NCBI RefSeq assembly: GCF_041435495.1
Contig: NZ_CP108644.1
Span: forward strand, 2,790,001-2,854,000
Direction: 5' to 3'
Origin: Streptomyces sp. NBC_01116
GTDB taxonomy: Bacteria > Actinomycetota > Actinomycetes > Streptomycetales > Streptomycetaceae
Length of the DNA: 64,000 nt
The notes beneath the pieces were generated by a model. It had not been told where the DNA came from and searched no databases. It saw only the letters and a list, made by a program, of their open reading frames with translations. Positions 33,334 through 44,147 of the stretch are shown piece by piece. The first letter of the stretch is position 1. Each line of letters begins with the position of its first letter. The translations under genes were made by a program, and so were the position numbers.

Positions 33334-33584
33334 GGTCGTTTCCCAGCGTCGGCGTCGGATGTACGCGGCTCTCCCGGCTCTCCCGGCTCTCCCACCCGAG
33401 CCTGCCCCGCGGAGAGCGAGCCGGGCGGTGTGAGCTGTCACCACTGTTCATGACAGACGTCATGAAGGGTCGGGCGGTCGTCGTGTGTCCCCGATGAGTT
33501 TTCCCACCCGCCCCGGTCCTACTGGTGAACGGCAACGACGACGGCGAAGGCTTCGCATCGCAAGCTCCCGGACAGGCGGTATCC

Positions 33585-33869
33585 ATGATGAACAGCACCA
33601 TCGGCAAGCAGTTCACCGCGACCCTGCGGAAGAGCCCGGAGAAAGGCGGCTGGACCTACGTCGTGTGGCCCTGGTCGGCCGAGTTCTTCGGCACCCGCGG
33701 CCTGGTGAAGGTCCGGGGCACCATCGACGGTCATCCCTTCCGCAGTTCGTTCATGGCCCTGGGCGACGGCACGCACAAGCTGCCGGTGAAGGCGGACGTA
33801 CGCAAGGCGATCGGCAAGGCGGAAGGGGACAGCGTGACCGTCGTCCTGGAGGAGCGGTTGGACGCTTGA
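33585..33869 (+). CDS. DUF1905 family protein
   Basis: A 94-aa protein with the DUF1905 pattern: [19 protein letters not shown], then [20 protein letters not shown] and [13 protein letters not shown]. The fold is a small beta-barrel; no biochemical role is established. The start is ATG 33585 or the adjacent ATG 33588. A GGCTCTCCC-type tandem repeat lies within the upstream gap of about 250 bp (33370-33400), which otherwise shows nothing clear. It stands alone. Confidence 0.85.
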   Translation: MMNSTIGKQFTATLRKSPEKGGWTYVVWPWSAEFFGTRGLVKVRGTIDGHPFRSSFMALGDGTHKLPVKADVRKAIGKAEGDSVTVVLEERLDA

Positions 33870-34044
33870 CCTCCGCATAGATCGCCCTGTCGTGGCAGCA
33901 GCGATCACCGCAGCGGTACCGAACCGTGCCCCACGATCCGCCGCTACATTGGCTGCCGGGCAGGCAGCCGGGTCGAGCCGGAACAGCTGAGCCAGAACAG
34001 CTGAGTCAGGACGGCTGGCCAGGACGACGGATGAGGAGCGACGC

Positions 34045-34962
34045 GTGCGATTCGCGCTGGAAGCACTGCTGGTCGACGTGCCCGACGAGCAGGTCGCCGA
34101 GGCTCGCGCCTTCTACCGGTCGAGGGTGGCAGGCCGTGGGGCCGCCTCGTACGAGGAGCTGGAGGAGGCCCGCGCGAAGAAGCCCGCTCCTCGTGCCGCC
34201 GTTCCGCCCGCCGTCGAAGAGACGGTCGAAGCCGCCGGAGTACGGGCCCCGGTCCGGATCTTCCTCCCCGCCGGCGGCCCGCCCCGGGCCGTCTACCTGG
34301 GCATCCACGGCGGCGGCTTCTACATGGGCTCAGCAGCACAGGGCGACGAACGCCACCGCGAACTCGCGGACGCGCTCCAGATCGCCGTCGTCGGCGTCGA
34401 CTACCGGCTCGCGCCCGAGCACCCCTGGCCTGCCGCGCCCGACGACTGCGCGGCGGTCGCGCTCTGGCTCGTCGAGGAGGCCGAGGCCCGCTTCGGGACC
34501 TCCCGGCTCGCGATCGGCGGAAGCTCGGCCGGGGCCACCCTCGCCCTGGCGACCTTGCTCCGGCTGCGGGACCGGGGCGTCGTCGAGCGGTTCGTCGGGG
34601 CCGCGCTCCGCTTCGGTACGTGGGACCTGAGTGCGGGAACCCCGGGCGGCCGCCTCATCGCCGACGAGTACTTCCTCCAGGCGTACGCCGGCCACGTGGC
34701 CGACCGCACCCTTCCCGACATCTCGCCCCTCTACGCCGACCTGAGCGGGCTTCCTCCGACGCTGCTGGTCGTGGGCAGCGAGGACATCCTGCTGGAGGAC
34801 AACCTGACGTTGGCCGGTCGGTTGTCGGCGGCCGGCAACGACGTGGAGCTGCGCGTCTATCCCGAGGCGCCCCACGGCTTCACCGGCCACCCCACCGCCC
34901 TGGCCGCGACCGCGCTCGAAGGCATCCACTCCTGGCTGCGCGACAGGATCAGTCGCCCCTGA
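34045..34962 (+). CDS. Alpha/beta hydrolase (HSL-type esterase)
   Basis: A 305-aa esterase of the hormone-sensitive-lipase group. The start is GTG 34045 after GAGGAGCG. The oxyanion motif HGGGFYMGS (about residue 92), nucleophile elbow GGSSAGA (about 155), the Asp region VGSEDILLEDN and the catalytic His in PHGFTGHP are all present. It should hydrolyse short-chain esters in the cytoplasm. The 3' end overlaps the convergent GNAT gene by 14 bp. Substrate unknown. Confidence 0.88.
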   Translation: MRFALEALLVDVPDEQVAEARAFYRSRVAGRGAASYEELEEARAKKPAPRAAVPPAVEETVEAAGVRAPVRIFLPAGGPPRAVYLGIHGGGFYMGSAAQGDERHRELADALQIAVVGVDYRLAPEHPWPAAPDDCAAVALWLVEEAEARFGTSRLAIGGSSAGATLALATLLRLRDRGVVERFVGAALRFGTWDLSAGTPGGRLIADEYFLQAYAGHVADRTLPDISPLYADLSGLPPTLLVVGSEDILLEDNLTLAGRLSAAGNDVELRVYPEAPHGFTGHPTALAATALEGIHSWLRDRISRP

Positions 34963-35539
34963 CCCGGGCGTGCAGATGCATGTCGTGCCGGCCGTCGTCA
35001 TGCACGGCCGCGTTGCGCTTGGTGCCCTCCAGGCGGTAGCCGGCCCTCGTGGCGACCCCGCACGAGGCGTGGTTGCGCGTCGAGTGGTCCAACTCCAGGC
35101 GGTGGAAGCCGATGTCGTCCAGCGCCCACGCGCTGACCGCCGCGAGTGCGCGGGTGGCGACCCCCGCGCCGCGTGCGTCCGGGAGCACCCAGTACGCCGC
35201 GTTCGCGACGCCGTCGTCGAAGTCCAGGCCGCGCAGCGCCATCCGGCCGAGCACCTCGCCGCTGTCGCGGGCTACGGCCCAGTGGCAGCCCTTCTCCCGC
35301 TCCCAGTCCCGGCGGTAGCCGTCGAACCACTCCCGGACCCGGTCCTCGGTCGAGGGCCGGTGCGTGTGCCAGCGGCGGGTCTCCTCGTCCTCGTACGCGG
35401 AGAGGAAAGCCGCCGCGTCCCTCCGCTCCCAGGGGCGCAGCAGCAGGCCGTCGCCGCCGCTTACCGGGAGCACGGGCTGCGGAGCACCGGCGAGGCAGCC
35501 GGAGATCATCGCGGGCGGTGTCGACAGGACGCGGGTCAT
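34949..35539 (-). CDS. GNAT N-acetyltransferase (RimJ/RimL-like)
   Basis: A 196-aa acetyltransferase. LLLRPWERRDAAAF opens the GNAT fold, and VLPDARGAGVATRAL carries the acetyl-CoA pyrophosphate loop. FHRLELDHSTRNHASC and GYRLEGTKRN match the RimJ/RimL type that acetylates protein N-termini or small amines. The start at ATG 35539 is preferred over ATG 35548, which lies directly against AAGGAG. It is divergent from the next gene with about 27 bp between starts, so promoters must overlap coding sequence. Confidence 0.85.
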   Translation of the reverse strand: MTRVLSTPPAMISGCLAGAPQPVLPVSGGDGLLLRPWERRDAAAFLSAYEDEETRRWHTHRPSTEDRVREWFDGYRRDWEREKGCHWAVARDSGEVLGRMALRGLDFDDGVANAAYWVLPDARGAGVATRALAAVSAWALDDIGFHRLELDHSTRNHASCGVATRAGYRLEGTKRNAAVHDDGRHDMHLHARVRGD

Positions 35540-35566
35540 GGCTCCCATTCTCCTTACGCTTCCCGC

Positions 35567-36061
35567 GTGAACACGTTCCACGGCGGTAACGGCCGATACC
35601 TGGAGATGACCAACGGCGGCACGGCGGTGTTCGTGGATGTGCTGATGCTCGCCGTGTCCACGCTCGCCCACGACCCGTGGGACTTCCGGTTCGCCGCTCT
35701 GCTGACGCTCCAGGACCAGAGCATCATGGGGCGCGGGGTGGTCGGCTTCGGCCTGGCGGATCTCGACTGGGGGGACACTCCGCAGGAGCGGGCCGCGGCG
35801 AAGGACTTCCTGCTCCGCGTCCTCGATCTGGCGCTCTCCCGCCACCGGTGGGAGGAACTGACGTACGAGCCTCCCCGCGCCGAGGGCTACCTGCGCACGT
35901 ACCGGTCGATGGTGGAGGAGTTCGACCCTGCGACGGCGAAGGCCGACGCGGCTGCTCTGCCCGGGCCGGAGAATGCCGCGATGGCCTCGTGCGTACGTCA
36001 CCGGGTGCTGGACGGGTCGCCGTTCTGGGACGTGTGCGTGTTCTGCTCGGCCGGGGTCTGA
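35567..36061 (+). CDS. Hypothetical protein (164 aa)
   Basis: A soluble acidic protein from GTG 35567. It has a hydrophobic N-terminal third (GTAVFVDVLMLAVSTLAH), a central GVVGFGLADLDWG and the repeated Trp/Tyr-containing block HRWEELTYEPP. No signal peptide, membrane helix or recognised domain. The start lies only about 27 bp from the divergent GNAT start and no convincing ribosome binding site is seen, so a leaderless transcript is possible. Confidence 0.6.
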   Translation: MNTFHGGNGRYLEMTNGGTAVFVDVLMLAVSTLAHDPWDFRFAALLTLQDQSIMGRGVVGFGLADLDWGDTPQERAAAKDFLLRVLDLALSRHRWEELTYEPPRAEGYLRTYRSMVEEFDPATAKADAAALPGPENAAMASCVRHRVLDGSPFWDVCVFCSAGV

Positions 36062-36080
36062 GTGCCCGTGTCCCGCCCTC

Positions 36081-36647
36081 TCAGGAGCGTCCGCCGCGCT
36101 GCCAGCGCTGCGCCCCGAGGGGCGTGGGTCCGCCCGAGAGCCGGTCCGCGAACGGCTGGACCAGGTGCCGTGCCTCGTCCGGGAGCGCCTGTACGGCCGC
36201 GACCACTCCCGTCGTGCGGGCCCCCTCGTCGTCGACCAGAACCGCCACGAAGCTCAGTCGCCCGTCCGGCTCCGCGCCCAGCAGCCCCTGCCCGACCGGG
36301 CCCGAGGCACGGTCCTGCGCAGGCCACCGGGCGGTGATCAGCGTGTACGGGGCGTCCGCCGCCGGTTCGCGGCGCAGCAGCACCACCGTCGCGTCCGCCG
36401 TGAACGCCCGGTAGAGACCGGCCTTCCAGAACGGCTCCTCGGTCGCGAACCGTTCGGCGGCCGCACGGTCCGCGACGTCGACGACGTGGACGCTCCCCGT
36501 GTGCTCCTCCCCGTCGTCGGACAGGGTGGGCCCGCGGAGTATCAGCCGGCTGTCGAAGCGGTCTATGTAGGACCAGTGCTCCTCGGACAGCTCCATCAAC
36601 TGGTGGGCCACATCCGGCTGGTCCTGGGCGTAAACGTAGAACGGCAT
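36081..36647 (-). CDS. YciI-like protein with C-terminal extension
   Basis: A 188-aa protein. Residues 1-95 match the YciI dimeric alpha+beta fold: MPFYVYAQDQPDVAHQLMEL, RLILRGPTLSDDG, and the active-site-like ERFATEEPFWKAGLY. The remaining 90 residues form a second alpha+beta segment not found in minimal YciI proteins (about 100 aa). YciI proteins have unclear enzymatic roles. It converges with the hypothetical gene at 35567. Confidence 0.72.
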   Translation of the reverse strand: MPFYVYAQDQPDVAHQLMELSEEHWSYIDRFDSRLILRGPTLSDDGEEHTGSVHVVDVADRAAAERFATEEPFWKAGLYRAFTADATVVLLRREPAADAPYTLITARWPAQDRASGPVGQGLLGAEPDGRLSFVAVLVDDEGARTTGVVAAVQALPDEARHLVQPFADRLSGGPTPLGAQRWQRGGRS

Positions 36648-36689
36648 GCCGCGACCGTACCGGAGCGGTCCCGGCCGGCCGCTCACGCC

Positions 36690-37034
36690 TCACGGCCGCA
36701 GCCGGACCAGCCCCGGGCCCGACGGGTGACCGGGCGCGAAGGCGTCGGGAATCCCCAGCCTCAGGCCCCGGCTCCGGGCGACCCGGTGGACGTCCCGCAG
36801 GGAGTGCGCCAGAGCGGCGGCGACATGGCGGAGCTGGACGCTCGTGGACCCGTCGTCCGCGACCATGTCGTCCGCTTGGGCCAGGAGTTCGTACGCCATA
36901 CCGAGCTGCATGGCCTCGACCCGGTCGGCCGTACGCGAGACCTGTCCGTCGCCGTCGCCGACCACGTAGCAGGGCCGGCCTTCCGTCCCGGCCCAGGGAA
37001 GAAGGCGTGCGGCGTTCTGGGGCTGTTCGTTCAT
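36690..37034 (-). CDS. Hypothetical protein divergent from an XRE gene
   Basis: A 114-aa soluble protein starting MNEQPQNAARLLPW at ATG 37034. It has a CYVVGDGDGQVSRTADRVE strand region and a long helix (QLRHVAAALAHSLRDVHRV). It is divergent from the XRE-DUF5753 gene. Streptomyces XRE-DUF5753/DUF397 loci often carry a small divergent gene of this kind or an anti-sigma-like ATPase; this is not the ATPase. Function unknown. Confidence 0.6.
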   Translation of the reverse strand: MNEQPQNAARLLPWAGTEGRPCYVVGDGDGQVSRTADRVEAMQLGMAYELLAQADDMVADDGSTSVQLRHVAAALAHSLRDVHRVARSRGLRLGIPDAFAPGHPSGPGLVRLRP

Positions 37035-37167
37035 GCGGGCGTCAACTCCGTGCGCGGTGGGGGTGAATTCTTCGCTGCGTAGCGATCCACTCACAGCGTG
37101 CGAGCGGCGCGGCTAGGCTCGCCAGGGGGTTCGGGGTGACATCGCGCTCGTCGCACGGAAGTTGGCT

Positions 37168-37747
37168 GTGAGTAATACCTATGGCGCATGGTTGAAGGCT
37201 CAGCGGGAGGCAGTCGGGCTGACGCAGCAGCAGCTCGCGGACCGGGCGTTGATGACGCGGTCGCATATCTCGCACATCGAGGCGGGGCGTCGCATGCCGA
37301 GCGAGGAGGACGCCCTGCGGCTGGACAAAGCGCTGGGCACAGGGGATGTGCTGACCACTTTCCGGCCCCAGGCAGATGACCGTTCCGTCGCGGAACGATT
37401 CAAGGCTGCTCGGAAACTTGAGGAACAGGCGACGTTCATCCGCGAGTTCGCCATCGCCTATTTTCCCGGAATCCTCCAGACACCCCGGTACGCGGATGCG
37501 GTGCTGGGCACAGCATTTCCGCCGTACAGCGATGAGGAACGTGACAAGGCCGTCTCTCACGACTGGAGAGGGCCAAGATCCTGGAGCGTCCCACGTCGCC
37601 CGTAGTCTGGGCGGTGCTGGACGAAGCTGTCCTCCGGCGCGTGGCGGGGAGTGCGGACATCATGGCGGAACAGATCATGCATGTGGTGCGTCTGACCGAG
37701 CATGGCCGAATCCGCGCCCATGTACTGCCTCTGGGCGGTCCCATCCC
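37168..37747 (+). pseudogene. XRE-DUF5753 regulator, 5' part (frameshifted and split by an IS)
   Basis: Starts at GTG 37168 after GGAAG. The N-terminus is an XRE helix-turn-helix (GLTQQQLADRALMTRSHISH) followed by DUF5753 (FPGILQTPRYADAVLG). At about 37560 a missing base shifts the frame: the expected RLERAKILERP continues only in the next frame. That frame runs through VLDEAVLRRVAGSAD to HVLPLGGPIP, where an IS200/IS605 element begins. The gene is therefore broken twice. Its 3' end lies at 39578-39797. Such proteins pair with DUF397 proteins in Streptomyces regulation. Confidence 0.85.
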
Positions 37748-37847
37748 TGATCTTGCGTGGGTATCCCCGGCTTCAGCCAGGGAGGGAAACGCATCCTTGG
37801 CCCGGAGGCGCGGAGCGCCGGAGTTCTCTGCACCTCTGGGGTGACGG

Positions 37848-38276
37848 TCAGACGGGCCGCTTCTGTCCTTCGATGTACTGGCGGATCACGGTCAGCGGTG
37901 CGCCGCCGCAGGACCCGGCGAAGTAGGAGCGGGACCAGAACACCGAGCCCATGCCGATCCGGTTGATCCGGCCGGTGTACTCCGCCCGCAGATACCTGGA
38001 GCTGACGCCCTTGAGCGAGTTGATCAGCTTCGACAGGGCGACCTTCGGCGGGTAGTGCACCAGCAGGTGGACATGGTCGGCTTCGCCGTTGAACTCGCGC
38101 AGCTCGGTCTCGAAGCTGCCGCATACCTCCCGCATGATCTCTTCACACCGCTTGAGCATGTGGTCATCGAACACATCACGCCGGTACTTCGTAACAAACA
38201 CCAAGTGTGCGTGCAGGTTATAGGCTACGTGACGGCCGGTACGGATATCGGGGTTTGGTTCCCAGCGTGGTGACAT
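37848..38276 (-). CDS. tnpA: IS200/IS605 transposase TnpA (Y1 HUH type)
   Basis: A 142-aa Y1 transposase. The HUH motif is in ADHVHLLVHYPP and the nucleophilic Tyr in VIRQYIEGQ; length and the opening YNLHAHLVFVTKYRRDVF match the family. It cuts and joins single-stranded DNA at the hairpin ends. The ATG is at 38276. No frameshift or stop, so the element may still be mobile. It is transcribed away from tnpB, and the short gap (38277-38326) must hold both promoters. Confidence 0.92.
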   Translation of the reverse strand: MSPRWEPNPDIRTGRHVAYNLHAHLVFVTKYRRDVFDDHMLKRCEEIMREVCGSFETELREFNGEADHVHLLVHYPPKVALSKLINSLKGVSSRYLRAEYTGRINRIGMGSVFWSRSYFAGSCGGAPLTVIRQYIEGQKRPV

Positions 38277-38326
38277 ATGCCAAGCCTAGTATGATCAAGC
38301 GAACTTGACCGAAGGGGGTGGGCTGG

Positions 38327-39541
38327 GTGATCCGTGCATACAAGTTCCTCATGCGGCCCACCGTGGCCCAGACGATCGCGCTCGGCGAGATGCTCCGTGA
38401 TCAATGCTCGCTGTATAACGGGGCCTTGCAGGAACGCCGTGACGCTTACCGGCACGTTTCGAAGACGAGCGTCAAGTACGGGATGCAGTCCGCGCAGCTC
38501 AAGGAGATCCGGGCGTTCGACCCGGAGCGTCAAGGCCGCTGGTCCTTCTCCTCGCAGCAGGCGACGCTTCGTCGACTGGACAAGGCGTTCGCCGCGTTCT
38601 TCCGCCGGATCAAGGCCGGTGACACTCCGGGCTACCCGCGTTTTCGCGGGGTGAACTGGTTCGACACAGTTGACTTTCCCAAGGACGGCGACGGCTGCCG
38701 GTGGGACTCCACCCCGCACGACCCCGTCACCCGCGTCCGCTTCCAGGGCGTCGGGCACGTCAAGGTCAACCAGCACCGTGCGGTGGTCGGCAAGGTCAAG
38801 ACCGTGTCGGTCAAGCGTGAGGGACGTAAGTGGTTCGTCGTGCTCACTGCCGAGCAGGAGCAGCCCGAGCCGCTGCCCGCGACGGGCAGTGTGGTCGGGA
38901 TCGACCTGGGCATCGCCTCGTTCCTCACCACGTCGGGCGGCGAGCACATCCCAAACCCGCGCCACGCCCGCAAGGCCGCCAAGAGGCTCGAAGCGGCACA
39001 GCAGGCGCTCAGCCGGTTCCCCCGCCGCAAGGCCAGGGACCGCACCCGTCATCATCAGCGCGCCGTGGAGAAGGTCGCGGCCCTGCACGGCAAGGTCCGC
39101 CGCCAGCGCCTCGACCACGCGCACAAGACCGCCCTTGACCTCGTGCGCAACCACGACTTCATCGCGCACGAAGACCTCAAGATCCGCAGCATGAGCCGGG
39201 CCCCCAAGCCGAAGCCCGCCCCCGAGACGCCGGGCGGCTTCCTGCCCAACGGGGCCTCGTCCAAGGCCGGGCTGAACCGCTCGATCGCCGACGCCGGTTG
39301 GGGGGTGTTCCTCGCGATCCTGAACGCAAAGGCTGAGAGTGCCGGGCGGGATGTGATTGCTGTAGACCCCCGCAACACCTCCCGGCGGTGTCCCGAATGC
39401 GGGCACACCGACAAGGAGAACCGGCCCACACAGGGCAAGTTCCACTGCGTCTCGTGCGGCCACTCAGCGCACGCGGACACGGTGGGCGCCCTGAACGTTC
39501 TACGGGCCGGGCTGGTCCGTCGCAACGCCGACCAGGCATAG
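38327..39541 (+). CDS. tnpB: RNA-guided nuclease TnpB
   Basis: A 404-aa TnpB. GTG 38327 is preferred because AAGGGGG lies 9 nt upstream; a GTG at 38318 is in frame. The split RuvC nuclease is complete: Asp in VGIDLGIASF, Glu in IAHEDLKIRS and Asp in SAHADTVGALN. The zinc ribbon has CPECG and CVSCG. TnpB uses a right-end-derived RNA to cut DNA at the donor site and so favours retention of the element. It appears intact. Its 3' end overlaps the expected guide-RNA region. Confidence 0.92.
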   Translation: MIRAYKFLMRPTVAQTIALGEMLRDQCSLYNGALQERRDAYRHVSKTSVKYGMQSAQLKEIRAFDPERQGRWSFSSQQATLRRLDKAFAAFFRRIKAGDTPGYPRFRGVNWFDTVDFPKDGDGCRWDSTPHDPVTRVRFQGVGHVKVNQHRAVVGKVKTVSVKREGRKWFVVLTAEQEQPEPLPATGSVVGIDLGIASFLTTSGGEHIPNPRHARKAAKRLEAAQQALSRFPRRKARDRTRHHQRAVEKVAALHGKVRRQRLDHAHKTALDLVRNHDFIAHEDLKIRSMSRAPKPKPAPETPGGFLPNGASSKAGLNRSIADAGWGVFLAILNAKAESAGRDVIAVDPRNTSRRCPECGHTDKENRPTQGKFHCVSCGHSAHADTVGALNVLRAGLVRRNADQA

Positions 39542-39597
39542 CGAGAAGCCCCCTCGTTCACGAGGGGGAGGAGTCACCTGCAATCTGCACCAGAGCA
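39420..39597 (+). ncRNA. Predicted TnpB guide RNA (omega/reRNA)
   Basis: By analogy with characterised TnpB systems, the RNA should span the tnpB 3' end and the right-end hairpin (39549-39568), ending in a guide of about 16-20 nt copied from flanking DNA. That guide would begin at 39578 (CTGCAATCTGCACCAG), within the interrupted DUF5753 gene. The 5' limit given is approximate. Confidence 0.5.
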
Positions 39598-39797
39598 TGG
39601 TGACGCTGATGCACTTCGAGGATCAGCCACCGGTGGCGTACTCCGAAGGCACGCAGGTGGCCAAGGTGCACGATGCACCGCACTTGGTCGAGCGGATCGA
39701 GGCCGCCTACGCTCTGGCCATGAGCGACGCGCTGTCCCTCCCCGAGTCGCTGAACGTGCTCAGGGCAGCGGCGAAGGAGTACGGATACCGTGAGTGA
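39578..39797 (+). pseudogene. XRE-DUF5753 regulator, 3' part
   Basis: In frame with the DUF5753 C-terminus: LHQSMVTLMHFEDQPPVAY, then HLVERIEAAYALAMSDALSL and a stop at 39797. It continues the 5' part at 37168-37747 across the IS element. The stop overlaps the DUF397 start by 8 bp, preserving the usual operon layout. An ATG at 39597 could give a 66-aa fragment, but without the helix-turn-helix it could not bind DNA. Confidence 0.85.
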
Positions 39798-39999
39798 AGG
39801 CACCAACCTGCTCGCCACATGGCGGAAGTCGACCTACAGCGGCCCGGACAAGGACAGCTGCCTCGAAGTCCACGACCACCACCCCACCGCCGTCCCCGTC
39901 CGCGACTCCAAGGTCCCCGGCGGGCCCGCCCTGCTCATCCCCGCCGCCGGGTGGGCCGTGTTCGTGGACGCGGTCAAGCGCGGGGCCCTTTCCGCCTGA
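39790..39999 (+). CDS. DUF397 family protein
   Basis: A 69-aa protein with the DUF397 signature: TWRKSTYSGPDKDSCLEV, then VRDSKVPGGPALLIP and WAVFVDAVKRG. The GTG start overlaps the DUF5753 gene end. DUF397 proteins work with XRE-DUF5753 partners in Streptomyces development and antibiotic control, possibly as toxin-like or anti-activator components. Here the partner is broken, so this copy is an orphan, expressed if at all from a promoter in the IS or the residual gene. Confidence 0.9.
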   Translation: MSEGTNLLATWRKSTYSGPDKDSCLEVHDHHPTAVPVRDSKVPGGPALLIPAAGWAVFVDAVKRGALSA

Positions 40000-40029
40000 C
40001 CCGAAGGACCGGCGGAAAGGGCCCGGGGC

Positions 40030-42417
<2,388 letters not shown>

Positions 42418-42472
42418 GCTCGTCGTCTCTCCATTACTGGTGCGCGGAGCCTGCTGGTGCGGGGGCCCTGCT

Positions 42473-42529
42473 GGTACGGCTCGTGGGGCTGGTACGGCTC
42501 GTGGGGCTCGGTACACGGCTCGTGGGGCT
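42473..42529. repeat. Short tandem repeat (18-bp unit) upstream of the UvrA-like gene
   Basis: Two perfect copies of GGTACGGCTCGTGGGGCT (42473 and 42491) and a third degenerate copy (42509-42529) lie between the VOC and UvrA-like genes. The 209-bp gap shows no gene. Confidence 0.85.
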
Positions 42530-42626
42530 CGGTACGGGCGCCCGCCGGTGCGCGGGAGCCTACTGGTCGTGCGTGAGGGCCGGGGCCTGTTTCGGCCCCG
42601 GCCCCCCAGGGGCTGATGGGCTGGTG

Positions 42627-43040
42627 CTACTTCTTGGCCTGGGTGATGCGGAGCATGTTGCCGGCGGGGTCGCGGAAGGCGCAGTCGCGGACGCCGTACG
42701 GCTGGTCGATCGGCTCCTGGAGCACCTCTCCGCCCGCCGCGCGGACCTTCTCGAAGGCCGCGTCGACGTCCTCGGAGGAGAGGATGACGCCGCGCAGCAT
42801 GCCCTTGGCGAGCAGCTCGGCCATGGTGCGGCGGTCGGCCTCCGGGGCGTTCGGGTCCGCGAGCGGGGGCTCCAGGACGATCTCCACGTCGGGCTGTGCG
42901 GGAGACCCGACGGTCACCCAGCGCATGCCTTCGAATCCGACGTCGTTGCGGACCTCCATTCCCAGGGCGTCGCGGTAGAAGGCGAGCGCCTTGTCGTGGT
43001 CGTCGACGGCGATGAAGCACTGCGAGAGGTTGATGTTCAT
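42627..43040 (-). CDS. VOC (glyoxalase/bleomycin-resistance fold) protein
   Basis: A 137-aa protein of two beta-alpha-beta-beta-beta modules. It opens with INLSQCFIAVDDHDKALAFY and closes with GVRDCAFRDPAGNMLRI, where the C-terminal acidic residue differs from the usual metal-binding Glu. VOC proteins sequester drugs or act on small metabolites with a metal. Ten base pairs separate it from the AraC gene upstream, and it precedes the UvrA-like gene, suggesting one detoxification operon. The ligand is unknown. The start at ATG 43040 has only a weak ribosome binding site. Confidence 0.83.
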   Translation of the reverse strand: MNINLSQCFIAVDDHDKALAFYRDALGMEVRNDVGFEGMRWVTVGSPAQPDVEIVLEPPLADPNAPEADRRTMAELLAKGMLRGVILSSEDVDAAFEKVRAAGGEVLQEPIDQPYGVRDCAFRDPAGNMLRITQAKK

Positions 43041-43050
43041 GCATTTCACG

Positions 43051-43470
43051 CTACGGGCGGGGCTTGCGATCCGCTTCTCCATTCCTGACCGGTCTCGTGA
43101 GCATCTTGGCGACGCACGCGGGGATGGTCCCGCCCGCGTCGTGGGGGCGGGCCCGGTAGGCGCTCGGGCTCTCGCCGACCAGCTCGGTGAAGCGGGAGCT
43201 GAACGAGCCGAGCGACGTACAGCCGACGGCGAAGCAGACGTCCGTGACCGACAGGTCGCCCCGGCGCAGCAGTGCCTTGGCCCGCTCGATGCGGCGGGTC
43301 ATGAGATAGCTGTACGGGGTCTCGCCGAAGGCCGCCCGGAAGCTGCGGGAGAAGTGTCCGGGCGACATCAGCGCGGCACGGGCCAGCGAGGGCACGTCGA
43401 GCGGTTCGGCGTACTCGCGGTCCATGCGGTCGCGGGCCCGACGCAACCGGGCCAGGTCCTCCAGCCTCAC
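43051..43470 (-). CDS. AraC-family transcriptional regulator (DNA-binding domain only)
   Basis: A 139-aa protein that is little more than the AraC double helix-turn-helix: AALMSPGHFSRSFRAAFGE and SVTDVCFAVGCTSLGSFSSRF. There is no ligand domain, which is short for the family but common in such cassettes. GTG 43470 is used, though its AAGGAG box overlaps it; ATG 43425 is a possible later start. As first gene before the VOC and UvrA-like genes it probably activates this operon, like SoxS/MarA-type regulators. Confidence 0.83.
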   Translation of the reverse strand: MRLEDLARLRRARDRMDREYAEPLDVPSLARAALMSPGHFSRSFRAAFGETPYSYLMTRRIERAKALLRRGDLSVTDVCFAVGCTSLGSFSSRFTELVGESPSAYRARPHDAGGTIPACVAKMLTRPVRNGEADRKPRP

Positions 43471-43552
43471 TCCTTCACCGTCCCACGGCCGCCGCCGCCC
43501 GGCCCGTCCCCCGGAGACAGGACGCGGAGGCGGAGGCGGAGGCTGGAGACGG

Positions 43553-43894
43553 TCACCACTCGCGCTCGGCGATCAGCTGCTCCGGATCCGCGTCCGCGAA
43601 GCCGTACGCCGTCGCGATGATCCAGAAGGCCTCGCCTATCTCCTCGCGGGCGACCGTCTCGATCTCGCTGCCCGCCGCCTCGAACTCCGCCTCCAGGTCG
43701 TTGAAGGCCCGGGTCGGCGCGGCGGTCAGCGCGTACAGGGCGGTGAGGTCTGCGGGCTTCTCGGCCTCGATCCGCTCGCACAGGGCGCGCAGGACCGCCG
43801 TGCCCTTGTCCAGGACGTGGTCGGGGAAGTAGTCGTCCTCGTACAGCAGGGCCAGGAACGTGTACTGCGCCAGCCGCTCGTTCGTGATGGTCAC
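43553..43894 (-). CDS. DUF5713 family protein
   Basis: A 113-aa acidic, helical protein starting at GTG 43894 after GGGAG. The segments YTFLALLYEDDYFPDHVLDK, LCERIEAEKPADL and the final QLIAEREW fit DUF5713 as I recall it. No function is known. It is separate from the AraC operon (82 bp) and divergent from the acyl-CoA dehydrogenase gene. Confidence 0.75.
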   Translation of the reverse strand: MTITNERLAQYTFLALLYEDDYFPDHVLDKGTAVLRALCERIEAEKPADLTALYALTAAPTRAFNDLEAEFEAAGSEIETVAREEIGEAFWIIATAYGFADADPEQLIAEREW

Positions 43895-43914
43895 GATGGT
43901 CTCCCGTATACGTC

Positions 43915-44097
43915 CGTACGTTCCGTCGCGCGTACGTTCCGTCGCCGTCGTTCCGATACTCCCCCACGCCACTGACAACCGGCCCGCACGCGGGCAGCGG
44001 GGGTCCGGTGCGCACCTGACCCCCGCGTGCCGAGCATCACCCTGGACAGCGACCACAACCGGCGGGTAACTTCGAAGGGAGTCTGAGCAAGCGCTTA
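43915..44097. promoter_or_regulatory. Direct repeat and AAGCGCTT site upstream of the acyl-CoA dehydrogenase
   Basis: The 253-bp divergent gap has two 15-bp direct copies of CGTACGTTCCGTCGC (43915 and 43931) on the DUF5713 side. On the dehydrogenase side, AAGCGCTT (44089-44096) lies at the centre of GAGCAAGCGCTTAGC, about 50 bp before the GTG. The latter resembles a TetR-family operator and would suit fatty-acid-responsive control. Confidence 0.5.
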
Positions 44098-44147
44098 GCC
44101 GCATACCGCGAGTTCCGCGAATCGACTGCCGACCTAGGAGGCATCCC

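Larger units (their letters stand above)
37748..39577 (+). mobile_element. IS200/IS605-family element (about 1.83 kb) with tnpA and tnpB
   Basis: Divergent tnpA and tnpB are flanked by hairpin ends. The left hairpin (37765-37782) and right hairpin (39549-39568, CCCCCTCG...CGAGGGGG) both have a TTCA loop. Removing 37748-39577 rejoins the DUF5753 reading frame as GGPIP-CNLHQSMVTL, which supports these ends; they remain accurate only to a few bases. The right end reads GAGTCAC. As expected for the family there are no terminal inverted repeats or target duplication. Confidence 0.85.
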
